Positions 43,064 to 51,611 of a stretch of DNA of 64,000 bases are shown here, in pieces (position 1 is the first letter of the stretch; each line of letters begins with the position of its first letter). This DNA comes from Streptomyces tendae (GTDB lineage: Bacteria; Actinomycetota; Actinomycetes; Streptomycetales; Streptomycetaceae), in contig NZ_CP043959.1 in NCBI RefSeq assembly GCF_008632955.1, forward strand, positions 6,836,069 through 6,900,068, in the 5' to 3' direction. The position numbers and the translations under genes are program-made. The notes under the pieces are model-generated. The model searched no databases, had not been told where the DNA came from, and saw only the letters and a program-made list of their open reading frames with translations.

Positions 43064-44326
43064 ATGGCCGTCGTCCGTGACCTGCGCGTACTGCTGCGCT
43101 TCCAAGGCTTCCGACGCCTGCTGGCCGTCCGGCTGCTCTCCCAGGGCGCCGACGGCGTCTTCCAGGTCGCGCTCGCCGCCTACGTCGTCTTCTCACCGGA
43201 GCGGCAGACCTCGGCCGCGGCGATCGCCTCCGCGATGGCCATCCTGCTCCTGCCGTACTCCGTGGTCGGCCCCTTCGCAGGCGTCCTGCTGGACCGCTGG
43301 CGGCGCCGTCAGGTCTTCGTCCACGGCAATCTGCTGCGTGCCTTGATGGCCTCGGTGACCGCTGTCCTCATCCTCGCCCGGGTGCCCGACTGGCTCCTGT
43401 TCGTGGCCGCGCTGTGCGTCACCGGCGTCAACCGGTTCGTCCTCGCCGGGCTGTCCGCCGCGCTGCCCCGTGTGGTGGACGGCGAGCGGCTCGTCATCGC
43501 CAACTCCCTCTCGCCGACGGCCGGGACGCTCGCCGCCACAGCGGGCGGCGGTCTGGCCTTCGTCGTCCGGCTGGTCGTCGCCGACTCCGACGCCGCCGTG
43601 GTGCTGGTGGGTGCCGCGCTGTACCTGTGCGCGGCGCTGGCGGCCTTGCGCATCGCCAAAGAAGCCCTCGGACCGGACCGTGCCCTGGTGCACCCCCGGC
43701 TGTCCGCGGCTCTCTCCGGCACCGCCGGCAGTCTGGCCGCCGGCGTGCGTCACCTGGCGGCCCCTCAACGCAGGGACGCCGCCTGGGCGCTCACGGGGAT
43801 GTTCCTCATGCGATTCTGCTACGGCGCGATGCTCGTGATGCTGCTGATGCTCTGCCGGTACCACCTGACGTCGACCACGGACGAGGGACTCGCGCTGCTG
43901 GGGCTGGCGTTGGGCGTGTCCGGCGCCGGCTTCTTCGCCGCGGCCGTGCTGACGCCGTGGGCCGCGGGGCGGCTGGGCCCGGGCCGCTGGATCGTGACGT
44001 GTGCCGCGGCGGCGGCCGTGCTGGAGCCGGCGTTCGGTCTGCCCTTCGCCTCCGGGCCTCTGCTGGCAGGGGCGTTCGTGCTCGGCGTGACGACCCAGGG
44101 CGCGAAGATCGCCACGGACAGCATCGTCCAGGCCTCCGTGGACGACGAGTTCCGCGGCCGGATCTTCTCGGTGTACGACGTGCTGTTCAACGTGGCCTTC
44201 GTCGGCGCGGCTGCCGTGGCCGCCCTGATGCTCCCTCCGGACGGCCGCTCGGTCCCACTGGTGGTAACAATCGCCGTTATCTACGGGGCGGTTGCGGTAA
44301 CTATGGCCCGGTTTGAGCGCCAGTAA
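43064..44326 (+). CDS. Major facilitator superfamily transporter
   Basis: The 420-aa protein has about 12 helices; the first block (FRRLLAVRLLSQGADGVFQVALAAYVVFSPERQ) and LDRWRRRQVFVHGN (loop 2-3 motif) are MFS features. The NreB/MFS-exporter look is general and no substrate is suggested. ATG 43064 (MAVVRDLRVLLRF) is preferred to GTG 43025. It stands alone after the ino1 terminator, upstream of the LppU-like gene in the same direction. Confidence 0.9.
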   Translation: MAVVRDLRVLLRFQGFRRLLAVRLLSQGADGVFQVALAAYVVFSPERQTSAAAIASAMAILLLPYSVVGPFAGVLLDRWRRRQVFVHGNLLRALMASVTAVLILARVPDWLLFVAALCVTGVNRFVLAGLSAALPRVVDGERLVIANSLSPTAGTLAATAGGGLAFVVRLVVADSDAAVVLVGAALYLCAALAALRIAKEALGPDRALVHPRLSAALSGTAGSLAAGVRHLAAPQRRDAAWALTGMFLMRFCYGAMLVMLLMLCRYHLTSTTDEGLALLGLALGVSGAGFFAAAVLTPWAAGRLGPGRWIVTCAAAAAVLEPAFGLPFASGPLLAGAFVLGVTTQGAKIATDSIVQASVDDEFRGRIFSVYDVLFNVAFVGAAAVAALMLPPDGRSVPLVVTIAVIYGAVAVTMARFERQ

Positions 44327-44449
44327 GTGTCACATCAGCGCCACAGTGGCTGAACTCGCTTCAGAGTTGTCCGTGGGGACCGGTAGCTTACGTGGGTCTT
44401 ACCAGCGCGCCTTTCGCGTCACGTTTCTATGTTCTAGGGGGACCCCCAA

Positions 44450-44938
44450 GTGACCACTCCGCCGCCCCAGGGCAACCCGTTCGCACAGGGCCAGCAGCAG
44501 CCCTACGGCCAGCCCCAGGGCCAGGCCCCCTTCCCGCAGCAGGCCGGCCAGCCTGGCTTCCCCCCGCCCGGGGCGCCGGTGCCGCCGCAGCAGCCGCAGG
44601 GTCGCAAGATCAGCTTCAAGACGATCAAGAACATCGTCATCGTCCTGATCGTCGCCGGTGTAGCCATCGGTGGGTGGATCGCGAGCCGTGACGACGCCAG
44701 CGCGGCCGCTGTGGGCGACTGCATGCACCGCGGCAGCACCGACGACAACGACCCGGACCTCGAGGTCGTGGACTGCGGTGACACGAAGGCGCAGTACAAG
44801 GTGCTGGCCAAGATCGAGGGCAACTTCTCGGGCATCACGGCCCAGAGCAAGTGCGAGGCCGAGGCCAAGGACTTCGAGTACGTGTACACGGAGACCAACG
44901 GCAGCAAGAGCTTCCTGCTCTGCCTGAAGGACAAGTAG
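44450..44938 (+). CDS. LppU/SCO3897-family membrane-anchored protein
   Basis: The 162-aa product has a Pro/Gln/Gly-rich cytoplasmic N-terminus (1-52), one helix at about 60-78 and an extracytoplasmic domain of about 85 residues with four cysteines (CMHRG, VDCGDT, SKCEAE, LLCLKDK), which probably form disulfides outside the cell. It fits the LppU/SCO3897 family, whose function is unknown. GTG 44450 follows GGGGGACCCCC, which may include the ribosome site. Two parS-centred palindromes lie just past its stop. Confidence 0.84.
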   Translation: MTTPPPQGNPFAQGQQQPYGQPQGQAPFPQQAGQPGFPPPGAPVPPQQPQGRKISFKTIKNIVIVLIVAGVAIGGWIASRDDASAAAVGDCMHRGSTDDNDPDLEVVDCGDTKAQYKVLAKIEGNFSGITAQSKCEAEAKDFEYVYTETNGSKSFLLCLKDK

Positions 44939-44947
44939 AAAGAGATC

Positions 44948-44983
44948 CGGGGGGCGGTGTTTCACGTGAAACACCGCCCCCCG
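44948..44983. terminator. Perfect 36-bp palindrome centred on parS (first of two)
   Basis: 44948-44983 is a perfect inverted repeat: CGGGGGGCGGT, parS core, ACCGCCCCCCG. It starts 9 nt after the LppU-like stop and would fold into a very strong hairpin in either strand. Confidence 0.78.
44959..44972. promoter_or_regulatory. parS: parS site (perfect), first of a pair
   Basis: GTTTCACGTGAAAC, exact match, at the centre of a 36-bp palindrome, 43 bp from the next site. Confidence 0.94.
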
Positions 44984-44991
44984 ACTCATGG

Positions 44992-45025
44992 ACGGGGTCA
45001 TGTTTCACGTGAAACATGACCCCGT
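44992..45025. terminator. Perfect 34-bp palindrome centred on parS (second of two)
   Basis: 44992-45025 is a perfect inverted repeat: ACGGGGTCAT, parS core, ATGACCCCGT. It lies 8 nt before the end of the convergent CCA transferase gene and would serve as its terminator. Confidence 0.78.
45002..45015. promoter_or_regulatory. parS: parS site (perfect), second of a pair
   Basis: GTTTCACGTGAAAC, exact match, at the centre of a 34-bp palindrome. Confidence 0.94.
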
Positions 45026-45033
45026 TTCTGTCG

Positions 45034-46500
45034 TCATCCCTGCTGCTCGGCCCACCACTCCTTGAGTGCCGCGACCGCCGTTTCGTGGCCCATAGGACCG
45101 TTCTCCAGCCGGAGCTCCAACAGGTGCTTGTAGGCCTGCCCGACCGCCGGCCCCGGCTTGATCTCCAGGATCTCCATGATCTGGTTGCCGTCGAGGTCCG
45201 GGCGGATGGCGTCCAGCTCCTCCTGCTCCTGGAGCTGGGCGATGCGCGCCTCCAGGCCGTCGTACGCACGGGAGAGAGCGGCGGCCTTGCGACGGTTCCG
45301 CGTGGTGCAGTCCGACCGGGTCAGCTTGTGGAGGCGGCTCAGCAGCGGCCCCGCGTCACGGACGTAGCGGCGGACGGCGGAGTCCGTCCACTCTCCCGTG
45401 CCGTACCCGTGGAACCGCAGATGCAGCTCGACGAGCTGGGAGACGTCCTTCACCAGTTCGTTGGAGTACTTGAGCGCGGTCATGCGCTTCTTGGTCATCT
45501 TCGCCCCGACCACCTCGTGGTGATGGAACGAGACACGGCCGTCCTTCTCGAAGCGGCGGGTACGGGGCTTGCCGATGTCGTGCAGCAGGGCGGCCAGCCG
45601 GAGGGTCAGGTCGGGACCTTCCTCCTCCAGGGCCATCGCCTGCTCCAGAACGATCAGCGTGTGCTCGTAGACGTCCTTGTGCCGGTGGTGCTCGTCCCGC
45701 TCCAGATGCAGGGCCGGGAGTTCGGGCAGCACGTACTCGGCGATCCCGGTGTCCACAAGCAGGGTGAGGCCCTTGCGGGGGTGCTCGGAGAGGATCAGCT
45801 TGTTCAGCTCGTCCCGGATACGCTCGGCGGAGACGATCTCAATGCGCCCGGCCATCTCCTTCATCGCCGTGACGACCTCGGGGGCCACCTCGAAGTCGAG
45901 CTGGGCGGCGAATCGCGCGGCCCGCATCATCCGCAGCGGGTCGTCCGAGAAGGACTCCTCAGGCGTCCCCGGCGTGCGCAGCACCTGCTCCGCGAGGTCC
46001 TGGAGGCCCCCGTGCGGATCGATGAACCGCTTTTCCGGGAGGGCGACGGCCATCGCGTTCACCGTGAAGTCACGGCGCACGAGATCTTCCTCGATGGAGT
46101 CGCCGTAGGAGACCTCGGGCTTGCGGGAGGTGCGGTCGTACGCCTCGGAGCGATAGGTGGTCACCTCGATCTGGAAGCTCCGGTCGGTGTCCCCGACGCG
46201 CGCCTCCTTCTGCGCTCCGACCGTCCCGAAGGCGATCCCGACGTCCCAGACGGCGTCCGCCCAGGGACGCATGATCTTCAGGACGTCCTGCGGGCGGGCG
46301 TCGGTCGTGAAGTCCAGGTCGTTGCCGAGGCGGCCGAGCAGTGCGTCCCGCACCGAGCCGCCGACCAGGGCGAGTGAGAACCCCGCCTCCTGGAAACGGC
46401 GGGCTAGGTCGTCGGCGACAGGGGCGACCCGCAGCAGTTCACTCACGGCGCGGTCCTGCACCTGGCTCAGGGCACTGGTTGCTTCGTTGGCGTTCGGCAC
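45034..46500 (-). CDS. cca: CCA tRNA nucleotidyltransferase
   Basis: This enzyme adds or repairs the 3' CCA of tRNAs. The 488-aa product has the class II nucleotidyltransferase core (GGSVRDALLG, then DLDFTTDARP carrying metal-binding aspartates), the RRDFTVNAM block, RNA-binding helices, and an HD domain (LLHDIGKP) typical of actinobacterial forms. Close relatives were once called poly(A) polymerase. GTG 46500 has no obvious ribosome site, and TACTCT about 12 nt upstream suggests a leaderless or nearly leaderless transcript. Confidence 0.95.
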   Translation of the reverse strand: MPNANEATSALSQVQDRAVSELLRVAPVADDLARRFQEAGFSLALVGGSVRDALLGRLGNDLDFTTDARPQDVLKIMRPWADAVWDVGIAFGTVGAQKEARVGDTDRSFQIEVTTYRSEAYDRTSRKPEVSYGDSIEEDLVRRDFTVNAMAVALPEKRFIDPHGGLQDLAEQVLRTPGTPEESFSDDPLRMMRAARFAAQLDFEVAPEVVTAMKEMAGRIEIVSAERIRDELNKLILSEHPRKGLTLLVDTGIAEYVLPELPALHLERDEHHRHKDVYEHTLIVLEQAMALEEEGPDLTLRLAALLHDIGKPRTRRFEKDGRVSFHHHEVVGAKMTKKRMTALKYSNELVKDVSQLVELHLRFHGYGTGEWTDSAVRRYVRDAGPLLSRLHKLTRSDCTTRNRRKAAALSRAYDGLEARIAQLQEQEELDAIRPDLDGNQIMEILEIKPGPAVGQAYKHLLELRLENGPMGHETAVAALKEWWAEQQG

Positions 46501-46701
46501 AACAGAAGAGAGTACGTGGCCCGAACGGCCCGGAGCGCCCCGAAAATGACGCAGGGACGGACACCTGTGGCGATCATGGACAAGGCTCGCGCCGCTCGAT
46601 CTTGGACACCGGTCCGCGGCACTTCCCCTCCCCGCACATCGTTACCATGCCTGGACGCACATTCCGACGACCACTGACGACGACAAGGGACGGGCGAGCG
46701 C

Positions 46702-49095
46702 GTGGCCGAGGCGGCAGACTTCCAGGGGACCAGTCCCTCACCTGCCCGCCGCTGGCTGCGGCGCACCGGTGCCCTGCTCGCCGGGGCGCCCCTCGTGGCG
46801 GGGCTGCTTCAGCTGCCCGCCGCGTCCCCCGCGGAAGCCGCGGTACCGGCCGCGCCGCGGGCCGCCTCCGACGACGGATCGGTGGCTGTCTCCGTCGACT
46901 CCCTCACACCCTCCGCTCCCAGCGAGGACGACACCGTCACCGTCTCCGGGACGGTGACCAACAAGGGCAAACGGGCCGTCACCGACGCCTCCGTCGGCCT
47001 GCGGGTCGGGCCGCTGCTGGACACCCGGTCGAGCATCGACAGGGTGGCGAAGAACGCCGGAGACGTCGACAGCCCCCTCGGCGCGGAGATCGACGACAAG
47101 TACTCCGAGAAGTTCTCCAAGCTCACCCCGGGCGTCTCCCAGCCCTACTCCATCTCCGTCCCGGCGAACGCGCTGGACCTCGGTGACGACGGTGTCTACG
47201 AGCTGTCGGTCTCCCTCGCCGGGGAGACCTCCGACGAGCCCTGGGAGCACACGCTCGGCGTCCGGCGGACGTTCCTGCCGTGGCAGCCCCAGGACGCCGG
47301 CACCAAGACGAAGACGACGTTCATGTGGCCGCTGATCTCCACCGTCCACATGACGGCGGAGACCGGCTCGGACGAGGAGCAGACGCCCGTCTTCCACGAC
47401 GACGAGCTCGCCGCGGAGATCTCCCCTGGCGGCCGGCTGGACCGGATGGTGGCCCTCGGCCAGGACCTCGACGTCACCTGGGTGATCGACCCGGACCTGC
47501 TGGCCTCCGTCGAGGCCATGACCACCCGGTACGAGATCCCCGGCGAGACCGAGGACGACAACAACGTCGTCGGCGGCCATCAGGCAGTCGCCAAGCGCTG
47601 GCTCACCGAGGTGCAGAAGGCGGTCACGGACAAGGAGGTCGTCGCGCTGCCCTTCGGCGACCCGGACCTGGCGTCCCTCGCCCACCGCGGCACGTCCGTC
47701 ACCGGTTCGCTCCGCCACCTCAAGGAAGCCACCGACGTCGCCGCCGGCACGGTGGAGTCGATCCTCCATGTGAAGCCCACCACGGACTTCGCCTGGCCCG
47801 TCGAGGGCGCCGTCGACCCTTCCGTCATCAAGGTCTCCACCTCCGCCGGAGCCGACAAGGTGATCGCCCGCAGCGACACCTTCGAGGAGGGCCGCGACCT
47901 CACCTACACGCCCACCGCGCCCCGGCCGATCGGCGGCGGGACCACGGCCGTGGTCGCCGACGGCCGGTTGTCCACCGCCTTCCGGGGCGACATGACCAAG
48001 GCCTCCGCCTCCACCCAGGCGGTGCAGCGCTTCCTGGCGCAGAGCCTGACCCTCGCCCTGCAGACCGACCGTCCGCGCAACGTCGTCGTCGCACCGCAGC
48101 GCACCCCGTCCGCCGCCCAGGCCCAGACGATGGCGGAGGCCATCAGCGTTCTGCAGGACAGCACCTGGTCGCAGCCGCAGGACCTCACGGCCGCCGCGAA
48201 GTCCAAGCCGGACCCGGCCGCCGGCACCGAGGTGCCCTCGGCCTCCTCATACCCGTCGTCGCTGCGCAGGCAGGAACTGCCGAAGTCGGCCTTCGAGCAG
48301 ATCGCCAGGACGCAGGACAAGCTCGACCGGTTCAAGGTGATCCTCTCCGACCAGTCCCGCGTGGTGACGCCGTTCGGGCGGGCCCTGAACCGGGGCATGG
48401 CGGCTTCGTGGCGCGGCCGGCCCGCAGAGGCCGCCATCTACCGCAGCGGCGTCGAGGCGTATCTGGACGGGCTGAGCGGCCAGGTCCGGCTGATCGACAA
48501 GTCGGAGACGAAACTCTCCGGGCGCAGTGCCACGATCCCCGTCACGGTGCAGAACAACCTGGTGCAGGGGGTCGAGCACCTGGTGCTCCGGCTCACCTCC
48601 ACCAACCCCACCCGCCTGGAGATCGACGGCAACGCCTACGAGGAGCAGCCCGTCACCGTCTCCGGCGGCCACAGCCAGTCGGTGAAGTTCACCACGTCTG
48701 CCAACGCCAACGGCCGGGCCACCGTGGTCGCCCAGCTGTACACGCAGGACGGACGGCCCTACGGTCAGCCCGTCACGTTCGACGTGAAGGTCACGGAGAT
48801 CACCGCGACCGTGATGCTGGTCATCGGCGGCGGCGTCCTGCTGCTCGTCCTGGCCGGGTTCCGGATGTACACCCAGCGCAAGCGCGCCGCGGCCCGCGAG
48901 GCCGAGGAACAGGACCAGGCGGCGGACGAGGACGCCGACGACCCGAAGAACCCCGAAGCCTCCGAGAGGCGTCCCACCCAGGAGTCCCGTCCGGGCCCTC
49001 GGAAGGACGCCCCGGAGCAGCCGAGTGACCCGGCCCCGGACACCGCACCGGAAAGCGCCGACCCGTCCGGCACGGGTGAGAGAGTGGACCGTTGA
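46702..49095 (+). CDS. Large secreted/membrane-anchored envelope protein (DUF6049-like)
   Basis: The 797-aa product has a signal-like N-terminus (about 18-47, ending ASPAEAA), a long extracytoplasmic region with bacterial Ig-like stretches near the start and end, one C-terminal helix at about 698-721 and a charged cytoplasmic tail. The architecture and place before murJ match a family conserved in actinobacteria; its function is unknown, but co-location with murJ and the pseudokinase suggests cell-wall assembly. The GTG start follows AAGGGACGG. It lies 44 nt upstream of murJ. Confidence 0.87.
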   Translation: MAEAADFQGTSPSPARRWLRRTGALLAGAPLVAGLLQLPAASPAEAAVPAAPRAASDDGSVAVSVDSLTPSAPSEDDTVTVSGTVTNKGKRAVTDASVGLRVGPLLDTRSSIDRVAKNAGDVDSPLGAEIDDKYSEKFSKLTPGVSQPYSISVPANALDLGDDGVYELSVSLAGETSDEPWEHTLGVRRTFLPWQPQDAGTKTKTTFMWPLISTVHMTAETGSDEEQTPVFHDDELAAEISPGGRLDRMVALGQDLDVTWVIDPDLLASVEAMTTRYEIPGETEDDNNVVGGHQAVAKRWLTEVQKAVTDKEVVALPFGDPDLASLAHRGTSVTGSLRHLKEATDVAAGTVESILHVKPTTDFAWPVEGAVDPSVIKVSTSAGADKVIARSDTFEEGRDLTYTPTAPRPIGGGTTAVVADGRLSTAFRGDMTKASASTQAVQRFLAQSLTLALQTDRPRNVVVAPQRTPSAAQAQTMAEAISVLQDSTWSQPQDLTAAAKSKPDPAAGTEVPSASSYPSSLRRQELPKSAFEQIARTQDKLDRFKVILSDQSRVVTPFGRALNRGMAASWRGRPAEAAIYRSGVEAYLDGLSGQVRLIDKSETKLSGRSATIPVTVQNNLVQGVEHLVLRLTSTNPTRLEIDGNAYEEQPVTVSGGHSQSVKFTTSANANGRATVVAQLYTQDGRPYGQPVTFDVKVTEITATVMLVIGGGVLLLVLAGFRMYTQRKRAAAREAEEQDQAADEDADDPKNPEASERRPTQESRPGPRKDAPEQPSDPAPDTAPESADPSGTGERVDR

Positions 49096-49139
49096 GGATG
49101 TCGTGGCCGGTCGGCCCGGGACGATGAGGTGGGGTAACC

Positions 49140-51470
49140 ATGAACGCGCCGTACGACGGTGACCGCGGCAGTGCCGCGGCCAACTCGGGCCATCCCGAGT
49201 CGGACCCCGCCGGGGGTCCGCCGCCCGGGCACGACCAGGCGTCACAGCCACCCGCCGACATGTACGTCCAGGACGCCTACGACCAGGACCCTTACCGGGC
49301 GCAGGACATCGCCGCCCAGGACCCGGTGGCGGAGGCGCTCTACGACCGGTCGGCGCACCCGCCGCCCCCGCCCGCGGCCCAGCACCCGCAGCAGCCCCTG
49401 TACGGGCAGCCGCCGCAGTCCCCGTACGCGCCCGACCCTCGGGTGTGGGCCCGCACACCCGCCCCGGAGCCGGACGGTCCGACCCAGTACCTGCCCTACG
49501 GCGACGACCCGCGCACCACGCAGTACGTCGGCGTGGACGACCTGGTCGGCCAGGCCGGGGAGCAGCGCCACGAACCGGACGCCTTCGCGCATCTCTTCCG
49601 TGACCAGCAGCAGAGCGGGGCCTTCCCGGACCAGCAGGGCGGGGGGTACGCCCGGCCCCAGGCCGGTGCGTACCCCGGGGCCGCCGCGCACCCCGGACAG
49701 CCCGCGGGCGACCCGCAGCAGTACGCGGCAGCGCCGGTGCCCGGACCCACGTCCCCCACGCCCGGCCACTACGGGGGAGCGACTCCGCCGCCCGCCGCCG
49801 AGCCGTCGGTCCCGGAACCCGCGCCCGCGCCGAAGAAGGGCGGCCGCGCCGGTGGCCTGCTGAAGTCGAGTGCCGTGATGGCGGCGGGCACGATGGTGTC
49901 CCGCCTCACGGGATTCATCCGGTCCGCGCTGATCGTGTCGGCCCTGGGCCTCGGCCTGCTCGGTGACTCCTTCCAGGTCGCCTACCAGCTGCCGACCATG
50001 ATCTACATCCTGACCGTCGGCGGCGGTCTCAACTCGGTCTTCGTGCCGCAGCTGGTGCGGTCGATGAAGGACGACGAGGACGGCGGCGAGGCCTACGCCA
50101 ACCGCCTGCTGACGCTGGTGATGGTGGCGCTGGCCCTGCTCACCGCGCTGGCCTGGCTGGGCGCCCCGCTGCTGGTGCGGGCCCTGTCGAACCCCGTCGC
50201 CACGGACCCCGCGGCCAACGATGTCGCCGTCACCTTCACGCGCTACTTCCTGCCCTCGATCTTCTTCATGGGCGTCCATGTGGTGATGGGTCAGATCCTG
50301 AACGCCCGCGGCCGGTTCGGCGCGATGATGTGGACCCCGGTCCTGAACAACATCGTCATCATCGTCACGCTCGGCACGTTCATCTGGGTCTACGGCACCG
50401 CCGCGGACTCGAAGATGCAGGTCTCGACCATCCCGGCGGAGGGTATGCGGCTCCTCGGGGTCGGCGTGCTGCTCGGTCTCGTCGTGCAGGCCCTGGCGAT
50501 GATCCCGTACCTGCGGGAGACCGGTTTCCGCATCCGCCTGCGCTTCGACTGGAAGGGTCACGGTCTCGGCAAGGCGGCGATGCTCGCCAAGTGGACCATC
50601 CTCTTCGTCCTCGCCAACCAGGCGGGTGCGCTGGTCGTCACCCAGCTGTCCACCGCCGCGGGTCTGGACTCGGACGTCGAGGGCACCGGTTTCGCCGCCT
50701 ACGCCAACGCCCAGCTGATCTGGGGTCTGCCGCAGGCCATCATCACGGTCTCCCTCATGGCCGCGCTCCTGCCCCGCATCTCGCGCTCCGCGGCGGAGGA
50801 CGACGGAGGCGCCGTCCGCGACGACATCTCCCAGGGCCTGCGCACCACCGCCGTCGCCATCGTGCCCATCTCCTTCGGCTTCGTCGCGCTCGGCATCCCG
50901 ATGTGCACCCTGATCTTCGGCTCCTCGGGCACCAGCGAGGCCACCAACATGGGCTTCATGCTGATGGCCTTCGGCCTCGGCCTGATCCCCTACTCCGTGC
51001 AGTACGTCGTCCTGCGCGCCTTCTACGCCTACGAGGACACCCGGACCCCCTTCTACAACACGGTCATCGTGGCCGCCGCGAACGCGGTCGCCGCGGGGAT
51101 CTGCTTCCTGGTGCTCCCGCCCCGCTGGGCCGTGGTCGGCATGGCCGCCTCGTACGGCGTGGCCTACGCCCTCGGGGTCGGCGTGGCCTGGCGGCGGCTG
51201 CGCAAGCGGCTGGGCGGCGACCTGGACGGCGCCCGGGTGCTGCGGACCTACGCCCGGCTGTGCATCGCGTCCGTGCCGGCCGCCCTGCTCAGCGGCGCGG
51301 CCTGCTACGGCATCAGCAAGGTGCTGGGCCAGGAGGTCCTGGGATCGTTCGCCGCCCTGGTGGGCGGCGGTGCCGTGCTGCTCGGCGTCTTCTACGTGGC
51401 CGCGCGCCGGATGCGGATCGAGGAGGTCAACTCGTTGGTCGGTATGGTCCGCGGACGCCTGGGACGCTGA
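49140..51470 (+). CDS. murJ: Lipid II flippase MurJ (MviN) with a long N-terminal extension
   Basis: MurJ moves the peptidoglycan precursor lipid II across the membrane. The 776-aa protein has about 14 helices from roughly residue 240 onward and the MviN signature early in that part (SSAVMAAGTMVSRLTGFIRSALI). The first 235 residues are a Pro/Gln/Gly/Tyr-rich disordered cytoplasmic extension. Unlike Mycobacterium MviN, which carries a pseudokinase at its C-terminus, here the kinase-like protein is a separate gene directly downstream. ATG 49140 has GAGGTGGGG upstream. Confidence 0.94.
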   Translation: MNAPYDGDRGSAAANSGHPESDPAGGPPPGHDQASQPPADMYVQDAYDQDPYRAQDIAAQDPVAEALYDRSAHPPPPPAAQHPQQPLYGQPPQSPYAPDPRVWARTPAPEPDGPTQYLPYGDDPRTTQYVGVDDLVGQAGEQRHEPDAFAHLFRDQQQSGAFPDQQGGGYARPQAGAYPGAAAHPGQPAGDPQQYAAAPVPGPTSPTPGHYGGATPPPAAEPSVPEPAPAPKKGGRAGGLLKSSAVMAAGTMVSRLTGFIRSALIVSALGLGLLGDSFQVAYQLPTMIYILTVGGGLNSVFVPQLVRSMKDDEDGGEAYANRLLTLVMVALALLTALAWLGAPLLVRALSNPVATDPAANDVAVTFTRYFLPSIFFMGVHVVMGQILNARGRFGAMMWTPVLNNIVIIVTLGTFIWVYGTAADSKMQVSTIPAEGMRLLGVGVLLGLVVQALAMIPYLRETGFRIRLRFDWKGHGLGKAAMLAKWTILFVLANQAGALVVTQLSTAAGLDSDVEGTGFAAYANAQLIWGLPQAIITVSLMAALLPRISRSAAEDDGGAVRDDISQGLRTTAVAIVPISFGFVALGIPMCTLIFGSSGTSEATNMGFMLMAFGLGLIPYSVQYVVLRAFYAYEDTRTPFYNTVIVAAANAVAAGICFLVLPPRWAVVGMAASYGVAYALGVGVAWRRLRKRLGGDLDGARVLRTYARLCIASVPAALLSGAACYGISKVLGQEVLGSFAALVGGGAVLLGVFYVAARRMRIEEVNSLVGMVRGRLGR

Positions 51471-51611
51471 GACGAGGGGTAGGCGCACAACCATCATCGG
51501 CCCCCGCGTGTCGTGCATAGCGGCGGACTGTGGGCACAATTGGGTTCGGCGTCGGACTGCGCGCGACGGATGTCGGCCGACGCGCAATGGATGGGGAGGC
51601 AGGGAACGACG

